This document shows positions 52,628 through 62,062 of a stretch of 64,000 bases of DNA, piece by piece (the first letter of the stretch is position 1; each line of letters starts with the position of its first letter). The notes beneath the pieces are model-generated. The model had not been told where the DNA came from. It searched no databases and saw nothing but the letters and a program-made list of their open reading frames with translations. The stretch is from Lysobacterales bacterium (GTDB lineage: Bacteria; Pseudomonadota; Gammaproteobacteria; Xanthomonadales; Rhodanobacteraceae): positions 213,161 to 277,160 of the forward strand of contig JADKJL010000004.1 in NCBI GenBank assembly GCA_016721015.1, in the 5' to 3' direction. The translations under genes and the position numbers were made by a program.

Positions 52628-52858
52628 ATGTTCGAACAAGCTGAGAGAGAAGATCTGGAATCCTTGATGCATGGCAATACCGAGTTCCGGCAGCTTTATC
52701 ACAAGCACCGCGAACTCGATGGCAAGGTTCGCGACGCCGAGCTCGGCGTACTGCCGATGGACGTCGTCACCCTGCATACGCTCAAGAAGGAAAAACTTCT
52801 CGCGAAAGACAAGCTCACCTCCATGTGGGCCCATCTGCGTACCCCTGCCGCACACTGA
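52628..52858 (+). CDS. DUF465 (YdcH-like) small protein
   Basis: The 76-residue protein matches YdcH/DUF465: a helical hairpin with LYHKHRELDGKVRDAELGVL and LHTLKKEKLLAKDKLTSMW. Family members are small cytoplasmic proteins of unknown function, some linked to stress. AAAGGAGG lies 8 bases before the ATG, so the start is secure and the longer upstream frame is not used. A strong hairpin precedes it. Confidence 0.9.
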   Translation: MFEQAEREDLESLMHGNTEFRQLYHKHRELDGKVRDAELGVLPMDVVTLHTLKKEKLLAKDKLTSMWAHLRTPAAH

Positions 52859-52962
52859 TTAATCCGAATCCCGCGCGCCGCTGCTGCTGCAGCGGCGCTG
52901 CTACAAAACCAGATCCCTCTTCCCTGCCATGGAACGCGGCCCGCTTGCGCTGTGAGCGCCCT

Positions 52963-53130
52963 CAGCCACCCCGCGAACGGACTCCGTCCGACTACGAATT
53001 TTCGTAGGAGCAGCCTTCAGCCACCCCGCGAACGGACTCCGTCCGACTACGAATTTTCGTAGGAGCAGCCTTCAGCAATCCCGCGAACGGACTCCGTCCG
53101 ACTACGAATTTTCGTAGGAGCAGCCTTCAG
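52963..53130. repeat. three tandem copies of a 55-base unit
   Basis: The unit includes CCGCGAACGGACTCCGTCCG and ACGAATTTTCGTAGGAGCAG. The CCGCGAACGG start occurs at 52971, 53026 and 53081. Copies 1 and 2 begin CAGCCACCCC and copy 3 CAGCAATC, with no other differences noticed. Each copy includes two short palindromes, GGACTCCGTCC and ACGAATTTTCGT. It lies before the cystathionine beta-synthase gene and is not a CRISPR, as no unique spacers exist. Confidence 0.9.
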
Positions 53131-53250
53131 GCGCGATGCTCTCCGCCAGGTTCGAGCTGACATCGTCGGCAACTAAACCGCGAGCGGGACTCACAAAATT
53201 AACCTTGGGTTATCATGCCGCAATCCCCCTGAAGTGATTGCGGAGTCGGC

Positions 53251-54621
53251 ATGTCGATCCATCAAAGTGTCCTTGAACTGATCGGCAACACGCCGATGGT
53301 TCAGGCCCAGCGTCTCGATACCGGCAGTTGCGAGCTGTTCCTCAAGCTCGAATGCAACAATCCCGGCGGCTCGATCAAGGATCGCATCGGGCTGAGCATG
53401 ATCGAGGCCGCCGAACGTGATGGCCGGATCAAGCCCGGCGATACGCTGGTCGAGGGCACCGCCGGCAACACCGGCATCGGCCTTGCCCTGGTTGCCCAGC
53501 AGAAAGGCTATCGGCTGATCCTCGTCGTTCCCGACAAGATGAGTCGCGAGAAGATCTTCAACCTGAAGGCGATGGGTGCCGAGGTGATCCTGACCCGCTC
53601 GGACGTGGCCAAGGGACACCCCGAGTACTATCAGGATCTGGCTGCCCGCATCGCCGAAGAAACGCCCGGCGCCTATTTCATCAACCAGTTCGGCAACCCG
53701 GACAACCCCCTCGCGCACAAGCTGACCACCGGCCCTGAAATCCTTGAACAGATGGGCGGCAAGGTCGATGCGATCGTGTTTGGTTGTGGCTCGTCCGGGA
53801 CGATGACCGGACTTTCGCAATACTTTGCCGAGCATTCGCCGGAAACGGAATTCGTGCTTGCCGATCCGGTCGGTTCGATCCTTGCCGAGTACATCAACGA
53901 CGGCATTCTTTCCGACAAGTCCGCAAGCTGGATGGTCGAAGGCATTGGCGAGGATTTCCTGCCCAGCATCAGCGACTTCTCGCGCGTGGAAAAAGCCTAC
54001 GCGATCAGCGACAAGGAAAGCTTCCTGACCGCGCGCGAGTTGCTGTCGAAAGAGGGCGTCCTCGGCGGATCATCGACCGGCACCCTGGTCGCCGCCGCGC
54101 TGAAATACTGCAAGGAACAAGTCGAACCCAAGCGCGTCGTCGTTTTCGTCTGCGACACCGGCAACAAGTATCTGTCGAAGATGTACAACGATTACTGGAT
54201 GCTCGACAACGGCTTCCTCGAGCGCGAATCCCACGGCGACCTGCGCGACCTGATCCTGCGACCTTACTCGATGCGCGACACCGTTGTTGTGGCACCGAAA
54301 GACCTGCTGGTCACCGCCTACAACCGCATGAAGCTGTACGACGTCTCACAACTTCCGGTCATGCAAGGTGATGCCATTGTCGGCATCCTCGACGAATCCG
54401 ATGTTCTCATGCACGTCTACGCCGACGAGTCGAAATTCCGCGATCCGGTTTCCACCGCGATGGTCAGCCGCCTCGAAAAGCTCGATGTGAAGTCCCCGAT
54501 TGAAAGCCTGCTGCCGCTGTTCGACGCGGGGCATGTCGCCATCGTCATGGATGGCGAGAAATTCCTCGGGCTGATCACGCGGATTGATTTGCTCAACTAC
54601 CTGCGGCGACGGGTGCAATAG
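53251..54621 (+). CDS. cystathionine beta-synthase
   Basis: The enzyme condenses serine and homocysteine to cystathionine in transsulfuration. The 456-residue protein has a PLP-dependent core with Lys43 in CNNPGGSIKDRIGLSMIEAA, the VEGTAGNTGIGLALVAQQKG substrate loop, and a PLP-phosphate loop GCGSSGTMTGLSQYF. Two C-terminal CBS domains follow (about residues 335-455; YSMRDTVVVAPKDLLVTAYN; LGLITRIDLLNYLR). Cysteine synthases share the core but lack this CBS pair. A gamma-lyase/synthase gene 2.9 kb downstream would complete the route. The latter is split from it by two unrelated genes. Confidence 0.9.
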   Translation: MSIHQSVLELIGNTPMVQAQRLDTGSCELFLKLECNNPGGSIKDRIGLSMIEAAERDGRIKPGDTLVEGTAGNTGIGLALVAQQKGYRLILVVPDKMSREKIFNLKAMGAEVILTRSDVAKGHPEYYQDLAARIAEETPGAYFINQFGNPDNPLAHKLTTGPEILEQMGGKVDAIVFGCGSSGTMTGLSQYFAEHSPETEFVLADPVGSILAEYINDGILSDKSASWMVEGIGEDFLPSISDFSRVEKAYAISDKESFLTARELLSKEGVLGGSSTGTLVAAALKYCKEQVEPKRVVVFVCDTGNKYLSKMYNDYWMLDNGFLERESHGDLRDLILRPYSMRDTVVVAPKDLLVTAYNRMKLYDVSQLPVMQGDAIVGILDESDVLMHVYADESKFRDPVSTAMVSRLEKLDVKSPIESLLPLFDAGHVAIVMDGEKFLGLITRIDLLNYLRRRVQ

Positions 54622-54716
54622 ACAAGCTACGCACAACTCAGCAACCGCGGGTCGATGTAGCGACAATCGGGACATGCTGCGAATAGTTACGATTCCAACT
54701 TCGGAGCCGAAGCACG

Positions 54717-55688
54717 GTGACCCAGAATTATCCAACAGCATCGCAAGCTGACATCAAACTTGCCTATCAACTGGTCCTTGGGCGCGAAGCGGACGCCGAG
54801 GGCCTCCGCTACTTCGGCGCAATGGCAGAGTCACAAGGACTTAGCGCCCATAGCATCGCGCAAATGCTCATCGGTTCCGATGAGTTTAAGCAAAAAGGTG
54901 GTGTCTCCGATGACCCGGTCGAAATCGTTCGTGACGGATACAGCGTTTTTGTGCGCTCGTCGGACAGAGACATTGGCAATGCAATCGGGAAAGGTGTTTC
55001 TTATGAGCCCCATGTAAGTGCGCTGCTGAAGCGTCAACTTACGCTCGGCGATACATTTCTTGACGTCGGTGCCAACATTGGATACTTCACCATGATGGCC
55101 GCCAAGTTGGTCGGTCCGCAGGGCAGGGTGATTGCCATCGAGCCAATGGACAAGAACCTGCAGCTGATCTATCTCGGAATCGAGAAGAATCGATTCAAAA
55201 ACGTGGAGGTTTTTCCTTTTGGTGCATCAGAACACGCAGGGGTTGTAGCGATCATCACCGATCCCGGAACCTCGAACGCACTGGTGCAGAGCGCTCCTTC
55301 AAGGCATCTTCCCTCGCTGCGTGCTCCGACACGCACCATCGACTCAATGTGTGCCGGGCTCGATCGGGTGGATTTCATGAAAATCGATATTGAAGGTCAC
55401 GAAGTATTCGCCTGGCGCGGTGCGAAAGAAATGTTTTCCCGCTGCAAGCCGAAGATCGCAACGGAGTTTCATCCACATGCCATGCGTGAGAATGCCGGAA
55501 TCGATTGTCGCGAATACGTGGAGATGATGTTCAATTACTCGAGCGAAATTCAGATCATTCAGACGGTCGAAAAAACCGTTTCATGTTCCAGCTATGAACA
55601 AGTAATGGAGCAGTGGCGAGAGAGTGACAACCGACACGGTGGGACGGGAACCTCTCATCTGGACTTGTTTTTGCTGCCGAAGAGGTAG
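54717..55688 (+). CDS. FkbM family methyltransferase with DUF4214-like N-terminus
   Basis: The 323-residue protein has a short N-terminal domain resembling DUF4214 (LAYQLVLGREADAEGLRYFG; IAQMLIGSDEFKQK), then a class I SAM-dependent methyltransferase of the FkbM group: FLDVGANIGYFTMMAAKLVG (SAM loop), VIAIEPMDKNLQLI, and FMKIDIEGHEVFAWRGAKEM. FkbM enzymes usually O-methylate sugars or polyketides. The acceptor here is unknown. The GTG start has no strong ribosome-binding site. It is less GC-rich than its neighbours and lies between two transsulfuration genes, so it may be acquired. Confidence 0.88.
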   Translation: MTQNYPTASQADIKLAYQLVLGREADAEGLRYFGAMAESQGLSAHSIAQMLIGSDEFKQKGGVSDDPVEIVRDGYSVFVRSSDRDIGNAIGKGVSYEPHVSALLKRQLTLGDTFLDVGANIGYFTMMAAKLVGPQGRVIAIEPMDKNLQLIYLGIEKNRFKNVEVFPFGASEHAGVVAIITDPGTSNALVQSAPSRHLPSLRAPTRTIDSMCAGLDRVDFMKIDIEGHEVFAWRGAKEMFSRCKPKIATEFHPHAMRENAGIDCREYVEMMFNYSSEIQIIQTVEKTVSCSSYEQVMEQWRESDNRHGGTGTSHLDLFLLPKR

Positions 55689-55806
55689 GTGATTTTAAGG
55701 TTTGATCCAGCGCTTGCCTAGTTCCGTTGCCAGCGTCGACCATAAAGCGCTTCGTCCACCGTAGTATGCGATAGTTTAGGTTTCCGGAAGCAGGAGGATT
55801 CGAATC

Positions 55807-57411
55807 ATGATTCGATACAGCACGGCACTTCTTGTGCTTTTCTCCGCGTCGCAAGCATTGGCTGCAGTAACCTTGCCGTGCCCAACCCGAAGCAATCCTG
55901 GCGTGCCCAATGACCCGCCGTGCCAAGCGGGTTTCCCATCAGCGCTAACCGAACTCGGTAATGATCGCGTCATCTATTCAAGCCCGACGATCGTCGATCT
56001 GAACGGAGATGGAAATCCTGAAATCGTATTCGGAACTGAAGGGGGGCGAGTTGTTGCAGTGCGTTCAAATGGGACTTTGATGTGGTCGTACAAGACTGGT
56101 AATGTGCCGGTTCACAGCAAGGCTGCAGTGGCCGACATAGATGGTGATGGACAATTGGAAGTCGTTGTAGGCGCGGGCGCCGGCGATATCCCCGGTGGTG
56201 GAATCTACGTAATCAGCTCGAGCGGCCAACTGAAGTGTTCATTCACCGCGCTGACGCCGGGAAGTCCCTACGGGATGTACGCCTCACCCGCGGTTGGGTA
56301 CCTTGATCCGCAATCTCCGGGCAAGATGCAAATTGCTGTCTCAAGTTTTGATTTCAGATTCAGAGTGCTTCGCCATAACTGCAGTGTCTGGTGGGCGCTG
56401 GGCGTATTCGAGTATGTTGTCGACACTATCTGGTCATCTCCATCGATCGTAGATCTGGATCGCGATGGCACCAACGATATTGTTTTTGGCGCTGATAGTA
56501 ATTTTCATAATTTTCCTGAGCTGCCGCTTCCGGATGGCGGAATGTTGCGCGCGGTCCACGGTGACGGTTCCGGCGATCTCCCCGGCTTCCCGCGCCTATA
56601 CGACGACGTAATTTATTCTTCGCCTGCGATTGGGGATATTCGGGCTATCGGGGAGCTTGCAATTTCGATTGGCACCGGAAGGTGCTGGGATCTGGCGAAT
56701 TGCGCGGTCGTGCATCCGGTTACGAAGCAGGTGCTGGCCGTGCAATCGAATGGCCAGGATCTTCCAGGCTGGCCGCGCCCAACACCTCAGGAGTCTTCAC
56801 GTGTCGCGTCCCCTGCTTTGGGTCGCTTTTCCGGAATAAACGGGCTCGTCAGTGTCATCAACAACCTGCGAAATGATGATGTGACGGGAGTTGTTCATGC
56901 GTTCAAACCCAATGGCGCCGAGCTGCCGGGTTGGCCACTTGAGCCAAACATACCCGCAGATTGTGCTGGCAACTCCTTCCACTATGGAACGCAGGCATCG
57001 CCATTAATCGCCAATCTCCTCGGAGATACTGATCCGGAGATCATTCTTCCCTCTGCGAACGAGTTTGTGATCTGGAAGCGAAATGGGGAACAAGTCACCG
57101 CTGCGACGGGCTGTCCGATTCCAGCGGGAAAACTCAATTTGTCGACAAACAGTGATGGGTTCTACAACTCTGCTGCGGTGGCTGACATTGACGGAAATGG
57201 CAAACTCGAAGTGGTCGGAGCCGGCACCAATAGCAACAGCCTAGTTACGGGGCTTCCCGGATCCTTTGTGACCGTCTACGCGTGGACCTTCAGCAACAGC
57301 ATTGCCGACGCGCGCTATATGGACTGGCCCATGTTCCGTCGAGACGCCATCAACAGTGGCGTCTACCGCTCTGAGGTCATTTTCGCCAATGGATTCGAGA
57401 GTGTCCCCTGA
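55807..57411 (+). CDS. secreted FG-GAP/VCBS repeat protein with C-terminal GFE motif
   Basis: The 534-residue protein has a signal peptide (MIRYSTALLVLFSASQALAA) followed by repeats like SSPTIVDLNGDGNPEIVFGT, AAVADIDGDGQLEVVVGAGA, SSPSIVDLDRDGTNDIVFGA and AAVADIDGNGKLEVVGAGTN. Each contains a DxDxDG calcium-binding loop of a beta-propeller (integrin/FG-GAP type). The C-terminus RSEVIFANGFESVP ends in the same kind of motif as the subtilase at 36352. Probably an exported or surface protein, with no enzymatic motif seen. A/T-richer codons than the neighbours are noticeable. Confidence 0.85.
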   Translation: MIRYSTALLVLFSASQALAAVTLPCPTRSNPGVPNDPPCQAGFPSALTELGNDRVIYSSPTIVDLNGDGNPEIVFGTEGGRVVAVRSNGTLMWSYKTGNVPVHSKAAVADIDGDGQLEVVVGAGAGDIPGGGIYVISSSGQLKCSFTALTPGSPYGMYASPAVGYLDPQSPGKMQIAVSSFDFRFRVLRHNCSVWWALGVFEYVVDTIWSSPSIVDLDRDGTNDIVFGADSNFHNFPELPLPDGGMLRAVHGDGSGDLPGFPRLYDDVIYSSPAIGDIRAIGELAISIGTGRCWDLANCAVVHPVTKQVLAVQSNGQDLPGWPRPTPQESSRVASPALGRFSGINGLVSVINNLRNDDVTGVVHAFKPNGAELPGWPLEPNIPADCAGNSFHYGTQASPLIANLLGDTDPEIILPSANEFVIWKRNGEQVTAATGCPIPAGKLNLSTNSDGFYNSAAVADIDGNGKLEVVGAGTNSNSLVTGLPGSFVTVYAWTFSNSIADARYMDWPMFRRDAINSGVYRSEVIFANGFESVP

Positions 57412-57549
57412 TCGGAGTCCATCGCGCTAAAAGAGGCATGGCCAACGCGAAGCATCCGGCGGCTACAATAGGCAGCCCAATCATTTGATGCGATTTGGCG
57501 GCACCTTGACGCGTGTCTGGTCGCTGCACCTCTTTTTGGAATCCGGATC

Positions 57550-58722
57550 ATGAGCAAGAACAAGAAAGCGCCTGCACCACACAGCCTCGGAACGCGCGCC
57601 ATCCATGCCGGCCAGAGCCCGGACCCTTCGACGGGCGCGATTATGACTCCGATCTACGCGACCTCGACCTACGTGCAGAAGAGCCCGGGTGTGCATCAGG
57701 GCTACGAGTATTCGCGCTCACAGAATCCGACGCGCATGGCGTACGAGCGCTGCGTGGCCAATTTGGAAGGCGGCACCCAGGGCTATGCCTTCGCCTCGGG
57801 GCTGGCCGCCGCAAGCACCGTGCTTGATCTGCTTGATTCGGGTAGCCACGTCATTGCCATGGACGATCTGTACGGCGGCACCTATCGATTGTTCGAACGC
57901 GTGCGCAAGCGTTCCGCCGGACTCGATTTCAGCTTCGTCGACCTCAACGACATGACGGCTGTAATGGCCGCGCTGAAACCGAACACACGCATGATCTGGG
58001 CAGAAACGCCGACCAATCCGATGCTCAAGCTGGTCGATTTGGCCAAGATCGGCACCTTCGCTCGCAAGCACGGTTTGATTCTGGTTGTCGACAACACGTT
58101 CTGCTCACCGATCTTGCAGCGGCCATTGGAGCACGGTGCAGATCTTGTCCTGCACTCGGCGACCAAGTACCTCAATGGTCACTCGGACATGGTCGGCGGT
58201 ATTGTTGTCGCCGGAGCGAGCGCTGAATTGGCCGAACAGATGGCCTTTCTGCAGAACTCGGTGGGCGCCGTGGCCGGCCCGTTTGACTCCTTCCTCGCCA
58301 TGCGCGGACTGAAGACCCTGCATCTGCGCATGCGTGCGCACTGCGAAAGCGCGATGATCCTCGCGCAATGGCTTGACAAACATCCGGCCGTCGAACGCGT
58401 CATTTACCCTGGCCTAAAGTCGCATCCTCAGCACGCCCTGGCAAAGCGCCAGATGGACGGCTTTGGCGGCATCATTTCGATCGAGGTAAAAGGTGGCCTG
58501 CGCAAGGCGCGGCGCATGCTCGAACGCTGCAAATTGTTCGCTTTGGCTGAATCACTCGGCGGTGTGGAAAGCCTGATTGAGCACCCTGCCATTATGACGC
58601 ATGCCTCGGTTCCTCTGGCCAATCGCAAGCGGCTTGGCATCAGCGATGGGCTGATTCGGCTGTCGGTGGGTGTCGAGGATGTTGCCGATCTAAAAAGCGA
58701 ACTCGAATTCGCACTGTCCTGA
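57550..58722 (+). CDS. cystathionine gamma-lyase/synthase (Cys/Met metabolism PLP enzyme)
   Basis: The 390-residue protein belongs to the Cys/Met metabolism PLP family. It shows SLGTRAIHAGQSPDPSTGAI at the start, YSRSQNPTRMAYERCVANLE, WAETPTNPMLKLVDLAKIGT and the PLP lysine in VLHSATKYLNGHSDMVGGIV. Gamma-synthase (methionine synthesis) and gamma-lyase (cysteine formation) cannot be told apart by eye. The preceding cystathionine beta-synthase favours gamma-lyase. The start at 57550 follows GGAATCCGGATC. Confidence 0.88.
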   Translation: MSKNKKAPAPHSLGTRAIHAGQSPDPSTGAIMTPIYATSTYVQKSPGVHQGYEYSRSQNPTRMAYERCVANLEGGTQGYAFASGLAAASTVLDLLDSGSHVIAMDDLYGGTYRLFERVRKRSAGLDFSFVDLNDMTAVMAALKPNTRMIWAETPTNPMLKLVDLAKIGTFARKHGLILVVDNTFCSPILQRPLEHGADLVLHSATKYLNGHSDMVGGIVVAGASAELAEQMAFLQNSVGAVAGPFDSFLAMRGLKTLHLRMRAHCESAMILAQWLDKHPAVERVIYPGLKSHPQHALAKRQMDGFGGIISIEVKGGLRKARRMLERCKLFALAESLGGVESLIEHPAIMTHASVPLANRKRLGISDGLIRLSVGVEDVADLKSELEFALS

Positions 58723-58734
58723 GCGTTGAAGAAA

Positions 58735-59439
58735 ATGAACAGGCGCATCACCAATGCCATCCGCTTCGTAATGGACGAGCTTGTCCCGCCCATAATCCGC
58801 GATTCGAAATTCTTCATGTATCCGTTCTTCCGCCTGGCATATAGAGGGCAGAAGATCTCAGAAATAATGGACTTCAAGAAACGTGTGTATTCATTCTCGC
58901 GAGACGACTACGCCGAGTTCTATTCTAATTTGAACTCCATTTCCCGGAGAAGAGAAACTGACCTCAACGGAGCATGCATCGATGCCATTTTGGGGTCTTT
59001 GGATTCTGATGACCGCAACGTCATAGATGTTGGGTGCGGTGGGGGCTACTTGCTCAAGCGCATTCAGCAGGTGCTACCTGAGTCATTACTGGCTGGTTAC
59101 GACGTAACTGAGCGGCCATCATCATTGCCCTCTGACATCCAATTCGTGCGCGGCGATATCATGGATCTCGATTTGCCAGCGGAGTGCGCCGATGTTGTCA
59201 CTTGCTGCCATGTGCTCGAACATATTCTTGACTATCGTTCGGTGCTCAAAAAGCTAATAACCGGCGCCCGCAAAAAGGTGATTCTGGTTGTTCCTCTGCA
59301 ACGTCCGTACTTCTATACCTTGGATGAGCACGTGAACTTTTTTCTGTTCCCGGAGCAGTTTGTCTACGAGGTGGGGATCAAAAATCACCATTGGCAGCGG
59401 ATTGACGGTGATCTGTTCTATATCGGAATCAAATCATGA
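58735..59439 (+). CDS. class I SAM-dependent methyltransferase
   Basis: The 234-residue protein has a SAM loop NVIDVGCGGGYLLKRIQQVL, then GYDVTERPSSLPSDIQFVRG and DVVTCCHVLEHILDYRSVLK, typical of small-molecule or sugar methyltransferases. The start at 58735 (MNRRITNAIRFVMDELV) is preferred to the TTG at 58726. The stop overlaps the next ATG (ATGA at 59436). It begins a glycan-related cluster with lower GC content than the upstream genes. Confidence 0.8.
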   Translation: MNRRITNAIRFVMDELVPPIIRDSKFFMYPFFRLAYRGQKISEIMDFKKRVYSFSRDDYAEFYSNLNSISRRRETDLNGACIDAILGSLDSDDRNVIDVGCGGGYLLKRIQQVLPESLLAGYDVTERPSSLPSDIQFVRGDIMDLDLPAECADVVTCCHVLEHILDYRSVLKKLITGARKKVILVVPLQRPYFYTLDEHVNFFLFPEQFVYEVGIKNHHWQRIDGDLFYIGIKS

Positions 59440-59786
59440 ATTGGCCATTGGCAATCAATTCGGTAGCCATTGCTTTTGTGCTGGCGATGTCGCACGTGCT
59501 GTTGAGGCACGCAGCAAGCATGGAGCAACATGTCCTGCAATTCCCGAGATTGCTTTATACATTGGCAGCGATGCTGATCTATGTCGCAATTTTTGTCTAT
59601 TACAGCGTGCTTCTTCAGCGTTTCTCACTTTCGCGGATATATCCGATCTATTCAGCGTTGTCGATCTTGTTTGTCTATTTGAGTGGAACCATATTGTTTC
59701 GCGAAGAAGTTACGGTTAGGGGCGCAATGGGAACACTCCTTATCATGGTCGGCGTTTTGGTTGTCGCCTCGGACAGACACGCGTGA
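59436..59786 (+). CDS. SMR/EamA-like small membrane transporter
   Basis: The 116-residue protein has four hydrophobic helices (WPLAINSVAIAFVLAMSHVL; LLYTLAAMLIYVAIFVYYSV; PIYSALSILFVYLSGTILFR; AMGTLLIMVGVLVVASDRHA). The pattern matches small multidrug resistance or ArnE/F-like half-transporters. Between a methyltransferase and a glycosyltransferase cluster, it may flip a lipid-linked sugar across the membrane. It overlaps both neighbours by 4 bases (ATGA, GTGA). Confidence 0.8.
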   Translation: MNWPLAINSVAIAFVLAMSHVLLRHAASMEQHVLQFPRLLYTLAAMLIYVAIFVYYSVLLQRFSLSRIYPIYSALSILFVYLSGTILFREEVTVRGAMGTLLIMVGVLVVASDRHA

Positions 59787-62061
59787 ACAATAATTCGCCT
59801 GAAGAATCCGCGAAAGATTACTGGACGATTGCGCTTCTGCTCCTGCTTATTATCCTGTTCTTCGTGCCGGGCTGGCTTGGCGACCGGAATTTCATGAGCG
59901 ATGGACAGTACGGAGCCTATGCGGCAAACATGTCCCCTTGGTCCAACGCATGGATCGGGGGCTGGCCCGCCGTAGCGGATACCGCCGCATTTCTGTGGTA
60001 TCCGGTAAGGATCTTGTTTGCCTCCCTGGGCGCAGGGTTTGATGCCTTCGTGGTCAGCGCTTACTTGATAGCAGCGAGCGGCGCGTACTTTTATCTGAGA
60101 GTCGCCGGCATTCAGTCAACAGGTGCCTTGATTGGTGGAGCCGGCTTCGCGCTGTCCGGCTTCATGATTGCGCATCAAGGTCACACTTCGATGATCCATG
60201 TGGCCGCCTGGATACCCTGGATGTTTGCCGGAGTCGAAGGTGTCTTGAGTTCTGGTCGCAGAAGGTGGGCATTCGTTGCCGCCGCTTCGGTCGCGATGGC
60301 TTGCCTGGCTGGGCACGCACAGATTTTTTTTTACGGGTGTTTTTTTGTTGCGCTGTACATGCTATTCCGCTTCCCCGAGATGCTTAGAAAGAAGCGGCTT
60401 CGGCATTGGGTCGTGGCGGGAACAGCGCTCGCCAGCGGCATTATGATAGTCCTTCCGCAACTTCTCCTGACGTGGGGCTATCTTGCCGAAACACCACGCA
60501 GCGAAATGGACTATCTCGGATTCGTCTCCTATTCGCTTCCCCTGAGGCAGCTTCCGACCGTTCTCTTTCCCTTCCTTTTTGGTGGTGATGGGGGGCCTTT
60601 TGGCACGGCGTATTTTGGCGAGTGGAATTTCACTGAGATGTGCGCCTACATGCCCTTTGCGCTGCTCGTGCTTGCCATTCCCGCAGTTCTGGTGCGAGGA
60701 AGCTCAATTTCATTCTATTGGGCCTTTGTCGCTGGTTGCGGAATTATGTTGGCGCTGGGCGGCACCATTCCGATATTGGCGGAAGTGACCTACAGGTTGC
60801 CCGGCTTCAATTTGTTCAGGGTGCCGGCACGTCATTCGATGGAGTTTTGCCTCGCGGTAAGCATCCTTGCCGGAATTGGTTTCGATCGGGTAGCACAGGC
60901 AACCGAAAGGATGCGTTGGTTAGTATGTGCGTTGGCAGTCGCTGCGACAATTCTTGTTATCATCATGTTGCTTCCTGCACAAGTAGCCGTATCGATTGCT
61001 GCCAAAGAGGCGAGTATCACGTTACCGACTTCGTGGATTCCCACTTCGACCTTGCTTGGAATTGGTGGCGTGCTTACAGGCTTGATGGCACTTGTTCTCG
61101 CAGTGGTTGTCCCTCGTTTCGCTAGCCTTGCAATTGTTTCAGCGATGGCTTTTGGATGCGTAGCCTTTGCGATGTTTGCGGAATGGCGGATGCGCGACAG
61201 ATACGAGTCCAGCCTGTTGCCCACTCCGGTGGAAGCTGAAATTGGTCGGCTGCTGGCCGCAGAGTCTGGCAGGGTGATCAGCCAGAATGGTGTCTTTAGT
61301 TCCGTGCTGGGTCCCGACAGGGTGCGTCTCCAGGGTATTTCCAGCGCAAACTGGTACGGGCCTCTAATACCCAAGCGAGCTGCTGAAGTATTGAATGTGG
61401 CGCCGTGGGGAAGCGTCTCCCCCGAGACGTTTGGTAGCGCCAGTTCGGCGCTTGATATTTACGCAGTGCGATTTGCTGTGATTGATCCCGGGATTGTGGC
61501 AAAGGACAATGAAGATCGAGCCAGAATGGGCTTGAACGGCTCGCGCTGGGAAGAGTTTGCGAGCGACGGATCCGCAACCATCTACCGAAACTTAAGAGCT
61601 CTTCCAATGGTATGGCTGACGAACAGGTGGATCGAGAGCCCACCCGAGGCTACCTTGTCAAAGCTTCATAACTCATCAGGTTTTGAGCCTCGTCAGGAAG
61701 CTCTCGTCGAGGGACTCGCAAGTGGGGGATCCGATAGACCGGCAGGCAATGTGAAGTCGATCGTGTGGAACACGGGTAGCATCTTAACCGCTGAAGTGGA
61801 ATCTTCGGACGACGGCTTTCTGGTGTTTTCCGTGAATCACATGCCGGGCTGGAAAGCGCTGGTGGATGATGTTGCAAAGCCAATCTACAGAACGGACTAT
61901 TCATTGATTGGACTTCCTGTCGAAAAAGGCACTCACCGCGTGAAAATCGAATATCGGATTTCCCCGGGCGCGTGGTTTCCACAACTTGCGGGGGGCTTGC
62001 AGGCCTGTTGCTGATCTGCGTGTTCGGCGGTCGCTCGTGGTTGGCGGCAAAGGAGCGTTGA
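59783..62061 (+). CDS. YfhO-like multi-pass membrane protein, one-base deletion near the 3' end
   Basis: The protein of about 740-760 residues has a dozen or more membrane helices and an N-terminal extracytoplasmic loop region (GDRNFMSDGQYGAYAANMSP) typical of GT-C/YfhO-type proteins involved in lipid-linked sugar transfer or glycosylation. Without repair the frame stops at 62014 after GGLQACC. With one more G in the six-G run at 61990-61995 it continues LAGGLAGLLLICVFGGRSWL and AAKER to a stop at 62059-62061, two bases before the next gene's TTG. That adds the final membrane helix expected for the family, so the coordinates use the repaired end. Confidence 0.8.
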
Positions 62062-62062
62062 G

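Noticed and set aside
52963..53130. CRISPR-like array
   Set aside because: The units follow one another with a constant 55-base period and no unique spacers, and no cas genes are near.
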